A stretch of 64,000 nt of DNA from Georgenia sp. M64 (lineage in GTDB: Bacteria; Actinomycetota; Actinomycetes; Actinomycetales; Actinomycetaceae). Under the pieces are notes generated by a model. That model had not been told where the DNA came from and ran no database searches. It saw only the letters and a program-made list of their open reading frames with translations. The translations under genes were made by a program, and so were the position numbers. Shown one piece after another: positions 1 to 8,362 of the stretch (within the stretch, counting starts at the first letter, position 1; every line of letters begins with the position of its first letter). The stretch lies in contig NZ_CP145809.1 of NCBI RefSeq assembly GCF_038049925.1, positions 248,001 to 312,000 of the forward strand. The letters are read 5' to 3'.

Positions 1-198
1 GAGCGACGGCCCCTGAGGTGGCACGGACGCTGGCACGAGACCCCGGTGGTGGAGCGCTCCGCGATCGGGGTGGGCGGAGCGGCCGTCGCCGGCCCGGCGC
101 TCGTCGAGCAGGGCGACACCACCGTCGTGGTCCCACCCGGGTGGGCCGCGGCAGCGGACGAGGCGGGAAACCTGCGCCTGCGGAAGGACACGCCATGA
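1..198 (+). CDS. hyuA: Hydantoinase/oxoprolinase subunit A, 3' end only
   Basis: Only the last 65 codons are present; the gene begins upstream of the window. Frame 1 reads ...GPALVEQGDTTVVVPPGW... and ends with TGA at 196-198. This is the usual C-terminal strand region of the HyuA/HydA (N-methylhydantoinase or 5-oxoprolinase A) family, which supplies the ATP-dependent ring-opening half of a two-subunit enzyme. The stop overlaps the ATG of the next gene (ATGA), so the two are translationally coupled, as is normal for hyuA-hyuB pairs. The substrate (hydantoin, 5-oxoproline or another cyclic amide) cannot be told from this fragment. Confidence 0.8.
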   Translation, partial: ERRPLRWHGRWHETPVVERSAIGVGGAAVAGPALVEQGDTTVVVPPGWAAAADEAGNLRLRKDTP

Positions 199-2174
199 CG
201 CTCACGAACGTCGACCTCGGCATCGTCGCGGCCAAGCTCGCCGCCGTCTCGGAGGAGATGTGCCTGACGCTGCAGCGGACGAGCCGGTCCCTCTACGTCA
301 AGGAGACGGCCGACTTCTGCTGCGCCATCGCCGGCCCGGACGGACGGTTCGTCGCCTACCCCAAGGCCATCGGCGTGTCCGGCTTCGTCGGGCTCGACGT
401 CCTCGAGACCGTCCGGGCCGCCGAGGTGGCCGGACCGCTCGAACCGGGAGACGTCGTCGTCGCCAACGACCCGTACCGCACGGGCGGTCTCGCCACCCAC
501 CTGCCGGACATCCAGATGGTCGCGCCCTACTTCCTCGACGGCGAGGTGGTCGCCTACGGGTGGGCGTTCATCCACTGCTCCGACATCGGCGGCCGCGTGC
601 CGTCGTCGGTCTCTCCGTTCAACGACTCGATCTTCGCCGAGGGTCTGCGCATCCCGCCGGTTCGCCTGGTGCGCGGCGGGACGACGGTGCCGGACGTCGA
701 GGCGCTCCTCCTCGCCAACACGCGTACGCCCGAGGCGAACCGCGGAGACCTCCAGGCCATGGTCAGCGCCCTGGCCACGGGGCGACGCCGGGTCGGCGAG
801 GTCGCCGCACAGCACGGCCGCGCCGCCGTGCTGGAGGGCGGGGAGAGCGCCGTGGCGAGGACCCGCGAGCGCGCCCGCGAGGCGCTGCGGTCGCTGACCG
901 ACGGCACCTACCGGTTCGTCGACCTCCTCGACAACGACGCCGTCTCACCGGTGCCGGTGCGGATCTCGGTGACGGTCACCGTGGACGACGGGCGCATCCA
1001 CATCGACTTCACCGGCACCGACCCGCAGGTGGCAGCGGCGTTCAACATCGCCTCCTTCGGCCGGCCGCACGCCTGGCTGACCACGCGCGTGCTCGCGCTC
1101 ATCGGCACCATCGACCCCGACCTCGCTCTCAACGGCGGGCTCATGGACCTCATCAGCATCACCGCGCCGCCCGGGAGCGTGGTCAACGCCGTCGAGCCGG
1201 CCGCCGTCGGGGTCCGGCACGCCACCGCCTCCCGGGTCAACGACGCCCTGTCCGGGGCGCTCATCCAGGCGGCTCCGCGCATCGTTCCGGCGGCCAGCAG
1301 CGGCGTCGTCATCCCGGTGGTCCTGGCCGAGGAGACGGGCACGGGGCAGAACGTCCAGGTGGTCGAGCCCATGGTCGGTGGCACCGGGGGACGCTACGGC
1401 GGCGACGGGGTCGACGGCCGCGACGCCGGGATCTCCAACCTCTCGAACAACCCCGTCGAGACTGTCGAGGCCGAGCTCGGCGCCCGGATCCTGCGGTACG
1501 GGCTACGGCCCGACTCCGGTGGCCCTGGCACCTGGCGCGGCGGCATGGGGCTCGAGCTCGTGTTCCGGGTGGACGGGACCAGCTCCCTCCTGGCCCGTGG
1601 CCTGGAGCGGCAGGTCTTCGCGCCCTGGGGGGCGATGGGCGGGTCCCCGGGGCTGACGGCGGAGATCGTCATCAACGAGGGGACCGACCGAGCCGTGCGG
1701 GTCCGCACGGTCGACGTGCTGCCGCTCGACCCCGGCGATGTCGTGACCATCCGGACCCCCGGTGGTGGCGGGTACGGCGATCCGTTCGAGCGTGACGTCG
1801 CCGCCGTGCTCGACGACGTCCGCCGGGGGCTCGTGACACGTGAGCGCGCGCGCGCGGACTACGGCGTCGCCGTGACCGATGGCCTCACTCTCGACGAGAC
1901 CGAGACCGCTCACCTTCGCGAGGAGCGCCCGAGCACCGGCTCGGGGCGTGGACTCGCGCGTGAGCGCTGGGACGCCGTCTTCACCGAGGATCTCCACGAC
2001 GCGCTCGTCGAGGCGTTGGACGCCCTTCCGGTCGGCCGCCGGAGCGCTCGCAAGATCGAGATCGTCCGGGAGGTCCTCGCCGTCCTCCCGGCCGGCTTCC
2101 CCGGGGTCGACACGGCGGACGGGGAGCTCGAGGCGGCACGACGCCGGCTCGGGGCGCTGCTCGGCGGGTCGTAG
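195..2174 (+). CDS. hyuB: Hydantoinase B / oxoprolinase subunit B family protein
   Basis: Encodes 659 aa. I chose the ATG at 195, which overlaps the hyuA stop; an in-frame extension back to position 18 lies inside hyuA and is rejected. The start MTLTNVDLGIVAAKL, the segment VVANDPYRTGGLATHLPD and the Gly-rich RTPGGGGYGDP near residue 522 are characteristic of the Hydantoinase_B family, which works with subunit A on hydantoins, 5-oxoproline or related cyclic amides in the cytoplasm. After the conserved core (to about residue 528) there is a roughly 130-residue charged C-terminal extension. The family is secure; the substrate is not. Confidence 0.9.
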   Translation: MTLTNVDLGIVAAKLAAVSEEMCLTLQRTSRSLYVKETADFCCAIAGPDGRFVAYPKAIGVSGFVGLDVLETVRAAEVAGPLEPGDVVVANDPYRTGGLATHLPDIQMVAPYFLDGEVVAYGWAFIHCSDIGGRVPSSVSPFNDSIFAEGLRIPPVRLVRGGTTVPDVEALLLANTRTPEANRGDLQAMVSALATGRRRVGEVAAQHGRAAVLEGGESAVARTRERAREALRSLTDGTYRFVDLLDNDAVSPVPVRISVTVTVDDGRIHIDFTGTDPQVAAAFNIASFGRPHAWLTTRVLALIGTIDPDLALNGGLMDLISITAPPGSVVNAVEPAAVGVRHATASRVNDALSGALIQAAPRIVPAASSGVVIPVVLAEETGTGQNVQVVEPMVGGTGGRYGGDGVDGRDAGISNLSNNPVETVEAELGARILRYGLRPDSGGPGTWRGGMGLELVFRVDGTSSLLARGLERQVFAPWGAMGGSPGLTAEIVINEGTDRAVRVRTVDVLPLDPGDVVTIRTPGGGGYGDPFERDVAAVLDDVRRGLVTRERARADYGVAVTDGLTLDETETAHLREERPSTGSGRGLARERWDAVFTEDLHDALVEALDALPVGRRSARKIEIVREVLAVLPAGFPGVDTADGELEAARRRLGALLGGS

Positions 2175-2200
2175 CCGCGGGCTCGTGAGCATCTGACGAC

Positions 2201-2224
2201 GCCGCGCCGACAGGTTGGCGCGGC
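2201..2224. terminator. Hairpin after hyuB
   Basis: GCCGCGCC (2201-2208) and GGCGCGGC (2217-2224) form a perfect 8-bp stem with an 8-nt loop, 27 nt beyond the hyuB stop. There is no T-run, which is common for terminators in very GC-rich actinobacteria. Probably ends the hyuAB transcript, perhaps together with the next hairpin. Confidence 0.5.
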
Positions 2225-2268
2225 GGTGAGTCTCGGCGCCTCGAGCGGGCCGCGCCCCATCCCTCGCC

Positions 2269-2303
2269 GAAGACAACGTCAGGGATGTCCTGACATTGTC
2301 TTC
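2269..2303. repeat. Palindromic hairpin, copy 1 of a pair
   Basis: GAAGACAACGTCAGG (2269-2283) faces CCTGACATTGTCTTC (2289-2303) across a 5-nt loop, with one C-A mismatch in the 15-bp stem. A second, more perfect copy lies at 6646-6688. The flanks also match, giving about 38 of 45 identical positions, and one differing stem position is compensatory (C-G here, G-C there). Probably a terminator-like RNA hairpin belonging to a repeat family. Confidence 0.7.
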
Positions 2304-2391
2304 CGCTTGTTGTCCTCACGCCGGGTTGCGATGGGTCTCGCTCTGCGGGCGGGTGTTGGCGCCGGTCAGCGGGCCGGGCTAGCGTGAGGCC

Positions 2392-2480
2392 AACCCCCGG
2401 GGAGCGCTGATGTGGCGCTGAGAGTGCGGAGAGTCCGCAGACCCGTTTACCTGATCCGGTTCGTACCGGCGTAGGGAGCA
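2392..2480 (+). ncRNA. TPP (THI-box) riboswitch
   Basis: The leader of ykoF carries the conserved THI-box blocks in order: CGGGGAGC, then GCTGAGAGTGCGG, then CAGACCCGTTTACCTGATCC, then GGTTCGTACCGGCGTAGGGA. This is the sensor of thiamine pyrophosphate. It predicts that the downstream ykoFEDC operon is turned down when TPP is abundant, and it independently supports a thiamine-related role for these genes. Ends are approximate because I placed P1 by eye. Confidence 0.96.
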
Positions 2481-2490
2481 GGGCACCTGC

Positions 2491-2508
2491 CCCACGTGCA
2501 GACGTGGG
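2491..2508 (+). promoter_or_regulatory. Hairpin between TPP riboswitch and ykoF start
   Basis: CCCACGT (2491-2497) pairs perfectly with ACGTGGG (2502-2508) around the loop GCAG, about 10 nt past the riboswitch and 26 nt before the ykoF ribosome binding site (GAGAAGGGA, 2534-2542). It could be part of the expression platform, either a terminator stem or a partner in a switch that hides the ribosome binding site. I cannot tell which. Confidence 0.45.
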
Positions 2509-2547
2509 CGGGTCTCGACGTACCCGCGGGCCCGAGAAGGGACCGTG

Positions 2548-3267
2548 ATGAGCACCCAGACCGACCGCACCACCACCGCACCGGCGCCGAACGGTGCACC
2601 GGCACCGGCGCCGACCGGTGCACCCGCACCCGCACCGGGAGCCACGCCCGACCGGCTCGGCGTCGGGATGCGCCTGAGCCTCCACCCGCACACCGACGAC
2701 TTCGTCGGGGTCATCCTCGGCGCACTCGCCGACGTCGAGGCCGCCGGTCTCACCGCGGGCCTGGTCACCGAGACCGACGAGGTGAGCACCTACGTCGGCG
2801 CCCGCACCGCACCGGCCGAGCAGCGGCTGGCCGCGTACCTGACGGCGCTGGTCGCCGCGGCGTCGCGACGCTCGGGCGGCGGGCACGTGGTCGCCCACGT
2901 CCTGCTCTCCCGGGGCTGCCCGGGCGAGGTGAGCTGCGACCTCACCGTCACCGGCCTGCCGCACGCCGAGCCGGTCGCGATCGAACCGACCGGCATCCGC
3001 GCGGCGGCCCAGTGGTCCCTGTACCCGCTGCTCGACGGCGGGTCCGACGCCGGCGACCACATGGCCCACATCGAGGGCGCGATCGCCGCCGCCCAACGCC
3101 GCGGCGTCGCCGCGAGCCCGGCGCACTACGCCACGAGGCTCACCGGGGACGTGGCCGACGTCGTCGCGACCGCCGTCGACGCCTGGGCCCAGGTGGGCAC
3201 GGAGGTGCCGCACGTCGTCACCCACCTGACGATCTCCGTGGGCTCGCCGAGCCCGGCACAGGCGTGA
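2548..3267 (+). CDS. ykoF: YkoF-type thiamine/HMP-binding protein
   Basis: Encodes 239 aa from ATG 2548, preceded by GAGAAGGGA; a GTG just before it (2545) is also possible. The sequence after residue 38 fits the YkoF family, whose B. subtilis member binds thiamine and hydroxymethylpyrimidine as the soluble partner of YkoEDC: VGMRLSLHPHTDDFVGVI opens the first repeat and AAQWSLYPLLDGG the second. The N-terminal 35 residues are an Ala-Pro-rich tract encoded by imperfect direct repeats, probably a flexible linker. It lies directly behind a TPP riboswitch and 11 nt before ykoE. No signal peptide is seen, so it is probably cytoplasmic. Confidence 0.88.
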   Translation: MSTQTDRTTTAPAPNGAPAPAPTGAPAPAPGATPDRLGVGMRLSLHPHTDDFVGVILGALADVEAAGLTAGLVTETDEVSTYVGARTAPAEQRLAAYLTALVAAASRRSGGGHVVAHVLLSRGCPGEVSCDLTVTGLPHAEPVAIEPTGIRAAAQWSLYPLLDGGSDAGDHMAHIEGAIAAAQRRGVAASPAHYATRLTGDVADVVATAVDAWAQVGTEVPHVVTHLTISVGSPSPAQA

Positions 3268-3278
3268 GGGGGCCGTCG

Positions 3279-3875
3279 ATGAACGTCACCGCCGCCTCCG
3301 CCCGCCGCTGGGCCATGAAGGACCTCGTCCTCATGGTGGTCCTCGGCGTCGTCTTCGGCTTCGTCTACTGGGCGCTCGTCCAGGCCTGGAACGGCCTGAG
3401 CATCCTCATGGGCCCTGCCGGAGACCTCGCCCAGCACGTCCTCCTCGGGGGCTGGCTGCTCGTCGCGCCGATCGCCATCGCCATCATCCGCCGCCCCGGA
3501 GCCGGGATCGCCGCGGAGATCCTCGCCTCCGTGGTCGAGGTCGTCTTCCTCGGCTCACCGGTCGGCCCCATGCTCGTGGTGGCCGCCGCCATCCAGGGCA
3601 TCGGCTCCGAGCTGCCCTTCGCGCTCACCCGCTACAAGAGGTACACCTGGGGCGTCTTCGCCCTCTCCGGGCTGCTCGGCGCGGGCCTGGTGTTCTTCTA
3701 CTCAGCGTTCCGCGCCGGCTGGTACGGCCAGGACATCTTCGCGCTGCGCCTGGTGGTGCAGTGCCTCTCGGGCATCGTCCTGGGCGGTCTGCTCGCGAAG
3801 GTGGTCGTCGACGCCCTCGCCCGCACCGGCGTCGTGGACAACTTCGCGATCGGCCGCGAGACGGTCCGGGCGTGA
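3279..3875 (+). CDS. ykoE: ECF transporter S component, YkoE-type
   Basis: Encodes 198 aa with about five hydrophobic segments (for example LVLMVVLGVVFGFVYWALV and WLLVAPIAIAII). The start MKDLVLMVVLGVVFGFVYW and the stretch YKRYTWGVFALSGLLGAGLVFFYSAF fit YkoE, the substrate-binding membrane subunit of an energy-coupling-factor-type thiamine/HMP importer. The stop overlaps the GTG of ykoD (GTGA). Together with YkoD (ATPases) and YkoC (T component) it should form the complete transporter. Placement behind a TPP riboswitch supports the thiamine assignment. Confidence 0.93.
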   Translation: MNVTAASARRWAMKDLVLMVVLGVVFGFVYWALVQAWNGLSILMGPAGDLAQHVLLGGWLLVAPIAIAIIRRPGAGIAAEILASVVEVVFLGSPVGPMLVVAAAIQGIGSELPFALTRYKRYTWGVFALSGLLGAGLVFFYSAFRAGWYGQDIFALRLVVQCLSGIVLGGLLAKVVVDALARTGVVDNFAIGRETVRA

Positions 3876-5728
3876 CCGAGCCCCTGAGTGACCGCGTCGC
3901 CCTGGAGGACGTCGGTCGTACGTCCGCCGGGCCACCCGATCAGGCGGAGACGCTCGCGCCCGGTGGAGCGGCCGTCGCGCTCGACGACGTCTCCGTCACC
4001 TTCCCGCGCCGGCCGGACCCGGTGCTGCGCGGGGTCTCCCTCCGCCTCGCGCCGGGTGAGCACGTGATCGTGCTGGGCGCGTCCGGGTCGGGGAAGTCGA
4101 CCGTGCTGCAGCTCATCACCGGCGTCGTGCCGCACTCGGTCACCGCGGCGGTGGCCGGGTCGGTCGCCGTCGGATCGGGCTCGAGGTCGGGCGGCGGGAC
4201 GGCGACGGCGGAGACGACCGTCGTCGAGCGGTCTCGCCACCTGGGTGTGCTCGCGCAGGACCCCGCGGCCGCCGTCTGCCTGCCGCACGTGGAGCAGGAG
4301 CTCGCCCTGCCGCTGGAGAACCACGGCGCCGATCCCGCGACGATCGGCCCGCGCATCGCAGCGGCGCTCGACGTCGTCGGGGCGACCGGGCTGCGCGGGC
4401 GGGCGACGGCGACGCTGTCCGGCGGGGAGTCGCAGCGGGTCGCGCTCGCCGCGGCGCTCGTCACCGAGCCCGAGGTGCTGCTCCTCGACGAGCCGACGTC
4501 GATGCTCGACCCGGCCGGGATCGCCGCCGTCCGCGACGCGCTCGACTCGGCCACGCAGCGGTACCGGCCGGCGGTCGTGCTGGTCGAGCACCGGCTCGAC
4601 GAGTGGGCGGGTGCCGAGGGCGTCGTTGGGCTCCCGGGCCGGGCGCTGGCCCTGGCCGACGACGGCACGGTCCTCGCCGACGGTCCCACCGCCGCGGTGC
4701 TGGGGGACCACGCGTCAGCGCTGCACGCCGCGGGGTGCTGGCTGCCGCTCGAGACCGAGCTCCAGGCGCTCACCGGCGCTCCCGGCGGGCTCGGCGCAGC
4801 CGCCAACACCGCCCTGCTCACGGCGCTGGCCGAGCAGGCGGACGGGGTCGGGGAGGCTGGGCGGGGCGGCGCCGGGGCGGCTGGTGCGGACGTCGCCGGG
4901 GAGGCCGGTGGGGTCGACGCCGGAGGCGCCGGGCCGGTGATCGCGGCCCGGTCCCTCGCCGTCGGGCGCGGGGACGGGACGCGCGGGCGGCGGGGTCGGC
5001 GTCGTCGACCCACTGTGGAACCGGCTCCGGTTCTCGCCGGCGTGGACCTCGAGGTCGGCGCGGGGGAGGTGGTCGCGATCCTCGGCGCCAACGGCGTCGG
5101 CAAGTCCACCCTGCTGCTCACGCTCGCCGGGTTGCTCGAGCCGCTCGCCGGCGAGGTCACCGGGGCGCGGCCGGGACTGGTTTTCCAGAACGCCGAGCAC
5201 CAGTTCCTCGCCCACACCGTGCGGGAGGAGATCGCCCACGGCCTGGCCGGCGGGGACGCCGAGGCGGTCGTGGCAGACCGGCTGCGCCGGCACCGGCTCG
5301 AGCACCTCGCCGAGCAGAACCCGTTCCGGCTCTCGGGCGGCGAGAAGCGACGCCTCAGCCTCGCCGCGATGCTCGCCCACGACCGGCCGGCCCTCCTCGC
5401 CGACGAGCCCACCCTCGGCCTGGACCGCCGAGATGCCGTCGCGACCCTGGCCACCCTGCGCGACACGGCCGCCGCGGGCACCGCCGTCGTCCTGGCCAGC
5501 CACGACCTCCGGGCCGTCGCCGCGCTCGCGGACCGCGTGGTCCTGCTCGGCGACGGCGGGCTGCTCGCCGACGGCCCGACCGCGGCGGTCCTCGGCGACG
5601 CCGCGCTGCTCGCCCGCGCCGGGGTGCGGGTCCCGCCGCTGGTCGCCTGGCTGCTCGAGCACGTGCCTCCACACGCGGTGGCGCACGTCCTGCGCGAGCT
5701 CGACGCCACGGTGGGGGTCGGCCGGTGA
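3872..5728 (+). CDS. ykoD: ECF transporter double ATPase, YkoD-type
   Basis: Encodes 618 aa from GTG 3872, overlapping the ykoE stop by 4 nt. Two ABC ATPase modules lie in one chain: Walker A GASGSGKST near residue 69 with signature LSGGESQRVALAA, and Walker A GANGVGKST near residue 405 with signature LSGGEKRRLSLAA, each followed by a Walker B LLLDEPT or LLADEPT. A Gly/Ala-rich linker of roughly 30 residues separates them. This is the fused EcfA-EcfA' arrangement typical of YkoD; it powers thiamine or HMP uptake with YkoE and YkoC. Confidence 0.93.
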   Translation: MTEPLSDRVALEDVGRTSAGPPDQAETLAPGGAAVALDDVSVTFPRRPDPVLRGVSLRLAPGEHVIVLGASGSGKSTVLQLITGVVPHSVTAAVAGSVAVGSGSRSGGGTATAETTVVERSRHLGVLAQDPAAAVCLPHVEQELALPLENHGADPATIGPRIAAALDVVGATGLRGRATATLSGGESQRVALAAALVTEPEVLLLDEPTSMLDPAGIAAVRDALDSATQRYRPAVVLVEHRLDEWAGAEGVVGLPGRALALADDGTVLADGPTAAVLGDHASALHAAGCWLPLETELQALTGAPGGLGAAANTALLTALAEQADGVGEAGRGGAGAAGADVAGEAGGVDAGGAGPVIAARSLAVGRGDGTRGRRGRRRRPTVEPAPVLAGVDLEVGAGEVVAILGANGVGKSTLLLTLAGLLEPLAGEVTGARPGLVFQNAEHQFLAHTVREEIAHGLAGGDAEAVVADRLRRHRLEHLAEQNPFRLSGGEKRRLSLAAMLAHDRPALLADEPTLGLDRRDAVATLATLRDTAAAGTAVVLASHDLRAVAALADRVVLLGDGGLLADGPTAAVLGDAALLARAGVRVPPLVAWLLEHVPPHAVAHVLRELDATVGVGR

Positions 5729-6525
5729 GCGCCTTCTCCGCGGCGCCGCTGGTGGACTCCGCGCTGGCCCGGCGGAACCCGACCGTCAAGCTCGCGCTGC
5801 TGACCGTCGTCTCGCTGGTAGTGATGTTCGTCCTGGACCCGGTGACCCCGGCGGTGCTGTACGTGCTCGCGCTCGGGGGTGTCGCGGCGTCGACCCGGCT
5901 CGCGCCGCGCTCGCTGGTCGTCGCTCACGTGCCGTTCGTCCTGTTCGCCATCGGGGTGCTCATGGTCAACGCGCTCGCCCGGCCCGGTGAGGTGCTGTGG
6001 CAGGCCGGGGCGCTGCGCGTGACGGTCGAGGGGCTGAGCGTCGGTGCGGCGCTGGCGGGACGCACCCTGCTCATCGGGGTGCTGGCCATCGGGTTCCTGG
6101 CCTCCACCGACGGCGTCGCCCTCATGACGAGCCTGCACCACAACGCCCGGCTCGGCGCCCGGGTGACCTACGCCGTCCTCGCCGGGTACCGGATGCTCCA
6201 GGAGATGCCGCGCGAGTGGGCGACCATCCGCCACGCCCACACCGTCCGTGCCGCGTTCGGCGGCGGCCGGCCGCCGCGCGGCCCCCGGCACCTCGCCGGG
6301 GTCGCATTCACCCTGCTCGTGGTCTCGGTGCGCAAGGGCGAGCGGATGGCGCAGGCGCTGGAGTCGCGCGGGCTCGGGCTCGAGCCGCGGACGACCTGGC
6401 GGCCGGTGGTGGTCACGCGCGCGGACCAGTGGTTCGCCGCCGGCGTGCTCGCCGTGGTGGCGGCCGTGCTCGCGCTGAGCGCCGGGCTCGGTTACCTGGA
6501 GGGGCCGGGTGCGCTGAGCGGGTGA
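5725..6525 (+). CDS. ykoC: ECF transporter T component, YkoC-type
   Basis: Encodes 266 aa from GTG 5725, overlapping ykoD by 4 nt. It begins with a short amphipathic end, RRNPTVKLALL, then several membrane segments (LLTVVSLVVMFVL and others). It carries the EcfT coupling motif region RMAQALESRGLGL, whose Ala-x-Arg helix docks on the ATPases. It is the last gene of the riboswitch-controlled ykoFEDC operon; a perfect 20-bp-stem hairpin lies 121 nt after its stop. Confidence 0.92.
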   Translation: MSAFSAAPLVDSALARRNPTVKLALLTVVSLVVMFVLDPVTPAVLYVLALGGVAASTRLAPRSLVVAHVPFVLFAIGVLMVNALARPGEVLWQAGALRVTVEGLSVGAALAGRTLLIGVLAIGFLASTDGVALMTSLHHNARLGARVTYAVLAGYRMLQEMPREWATIRHAHTVRAAFGGGRPPRGPRHLAGVAFTLLVVSVRKGERMAQALESRGLGLEPRTTWRPVVVTRADQWFAAGVLAVVAAVLALSAGLGYLEGPGALSG

Positions 6526-6645
6526 GGGGACCGCCGGGCACGCCGGCCGGGATGGCGCTGCCGGGCGTGGTGGCCGGCGAGGGTGGCGCCGGGTCCACCC
6601 GGTGCGACGCCCCCGCCCGACGCTGTCCGGCGACGCGCCACCCGT

Positions 6646-6688
6646 AGCCGAAGAGAACGTCAGGCATGGCCTGACGTTCTCTTCGGCT
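6646..6688. terminator. Perfect palindromic hairpin, copy 2 of the pair
   Basis: Arms 6646-6665 and 6669-6688 are exact reverse complements (20 bp) around the loop ATG. It sits between convergent ykoC (+) and the ABC permease gene (-), so it can stop transcription from both sides. It is the better-paired relative of 2269-2303, sharing the GAAGA-AACGTCAGG core and flanks. Confidence 0.75.
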
Positions 6689-6703
6689 CGTGCGTGACGC
6701 GAC

Positions 6704-8362
6704 CTACGTGGTCACCACGTCCCGCCGGTGGAACGCCGCCAGCCCAGCTGCCACCCCACCGGCTGCCAGCGCGGCCAGCACCAGGACTGGGCCGAGCGTG
6801 AGGTCCTCGACCGGCAGCGCCGGCACGTGGTCCCAGGGCGAGAGCGCCGTCAGCCAGCCCGGCGGGTCGAGCAACGGCCCGAAGAACTCCATGACGAAGC
6901 CGACGACGACCACGACCCACGCCAGGGTGAGGGCCCGCGGGGCGATGCCGTAGAGCAGCGTGGCGACGCCGAGGACCAGCAGCACCGCGGGCGCGCTGAC
7001 GAGCCCGGCGAGGGCGAGATCGCCCAGGTGGTGCCACTGGCCGGTGGAGGCCGCCGCCCCGAGCCCGACGGCGGTGCTGGACAGGACGACCAGGAACACC
7101 GAGGCGAGCGCCACGACGGCGACGTGCCCGCCGAGCCAGGACGTCCGGCTGGTCGCCGTGGCCAGCACCGGCTCGGCCCGGCCCTCGAGCTCCTCGGACC
7201 GGGCCCGCTGCACGGCGAGGACCGCGAACACGGCCGTGGCCACCGACATCATCGAGACCATGAGCGCGAGGTACCCGGCGACGCTGTCCTCGGCGTTGCC
7301 GAGCACCGCCGTGAGCTCGGGGGTGACGTCGACGAAGTTCTCGACGAGCGTGTCGGCCACCCCGCCGTAGACGAGGCCGGCGATCGTCAGGCCGATCGCC
7401 CAGCCGCGCACGCCCGAGCGCTGGAGCCGCCAGGACAGCGTGGTGGGTCCGTGCAGCCAGTCGGCGGCCTCGGCCCGTCCGCGCCGGGCCGGGCGGAGGC
7501 CCGCCCCGACGTCGCGGCGCAGCGACAGCGCGTACCCGAGCGCCGCCGCCCCGGCGGCGACGACGAGGGAGATCCCCAGCGGCCACCACCGCCCGTCCAC
7601 GAACGGGCGGGTCTGCTGCGACCAGGCGAACGGCGAGAGCCAGGACAGGGCGGTGCCGTGCTCGCCGAGGGAGTCCCCGATGGCGCGCAGGACGAACCCG
7701 GCGCCCAGCACGGCGCCCGCCATGCTCGAGGCGGCCCGGGAGTACTCGGTCAGCTGGACCGTCACCGCGGTGACGCCGGCGAAGACCAGGCCCACGGCCG
7801 CGGTCCCGGCCCCGACCAGTGCGGCGCCGCCGAGCGGGGCGTCGAAGCCCCCGAGCGCCGCGGTGAGGACGACGGCGAGGGCGGCGTTGGCGAGGACCGC
7901 CACGACCAGCGCCGCGGTGAGCGGGGCGTGCGCGCCGACGACGTTGGCCCGGACGAGCTCGGACCGCCCGGTCTGCTCCTCGACCCGGGTGTGCCGGGAG
8001 ACGAGCAGGATGTTCATCAGCGCGGCGGCGAGGAGGAAGTACAGCCAGTACACCGCGGCGAAGAAGCTCTGGTAGGTGATGTCCTCGCCCAGACCGTAGC
8101 CGGGCCCGCCGAGGAGGGAGATGACCGGGCCCTGCGTGAACGACGCCGCCTGCTGCAGGTCCGCCGTCGTGGGGAACAGCGCGCCGAACGCGGTGAAGAA
8201 GTACGGCACGAACAGGGCGATCCCGCCCACCCACAGGGGGAGCCGGACCCGGTCGCGCCGCAACATCAGACGCACGAGCGCACCGGTCCCGGCGAGCGCG
8301 CCGCGGGCGGCGTCGCGGGCGGGAGCCTCCGGGGCCACGGGGGTGGCGACGGCGGCGGTCAC
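6704..8362 (-). CDS. ABC-2 type exporter permease
   Basis: Encodes 552 aa from GTG 8362, overlapping the stop of the upstream ATPase gene by 4 nt. It has about twelve hydrophobic stretches in two repeated halves, each beginning with a soluble Arg-rich segment (MLRRDRVRLPLWVGG and LQRSGVRGWAIGLT). This is the layout of the large actinobacterial permeases often labelled multidrug or polyketide antibiotic exporters. It should form the membrane channel for the ATPase encoded at 8359-9384. The exported compound cannot be deduced. A TetR gene upstream suggests induction by a small molecule. Confidence 0.85.
   Translation of the reverse strand: MTAAVATPVAPEAPARDAARGALAGTGALVRLMLRRDRVRLPLWVGGIALFVPYFFTAFGALFPTTADLQQAASFTQGPVISLLGGPGYGLGEDITYQSFFAAVYWLYFLLAAALMNILLVSRHTRVEEQTGRSELVRANVVGAHAPLTAALVVAVLANAALAVVLTAALGGFDAPLGGAALVGAGTAAVGLVFAGVTAVTVQLTEYSRAASSMAGAVLGAGFVLRAIGDSLGEHGTALSWLSPFAWSQQTRPFVDGRWWPLGISLVVAAGAAALGYALSLRRDVGAGLRPARRGRAEAADWLHGPTTLSWRLQRSGVRGWAIGLTIAGLVYGGVADTLVENFVDVTPELTAVLGNAEDSVAGYLALMVSMMSVATAVFAVLAVQRARSEELEGRAEPVLATATSRTSWLGGHVAVVALASVFLVVLSSTAVGLGAAASTGQWHHLGDLALAGLVSAPAVLLVLGVATLLYGIAPRALTLAWVVVVVGFVMEFFGPLLDPPGWLTALSPWDHVPALPVEDLTLGPVLVLAALAAGGVAAGLAAFHRRDVVTT

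Noticed and set aside
18-194. In-frame extension of hyuB to position 18
   Set aside because: It overlaps the hyuA 3' end in another frame, is Arg/Gly-rich without family similarity, and the ATGA overlap at 195 is the natural start.
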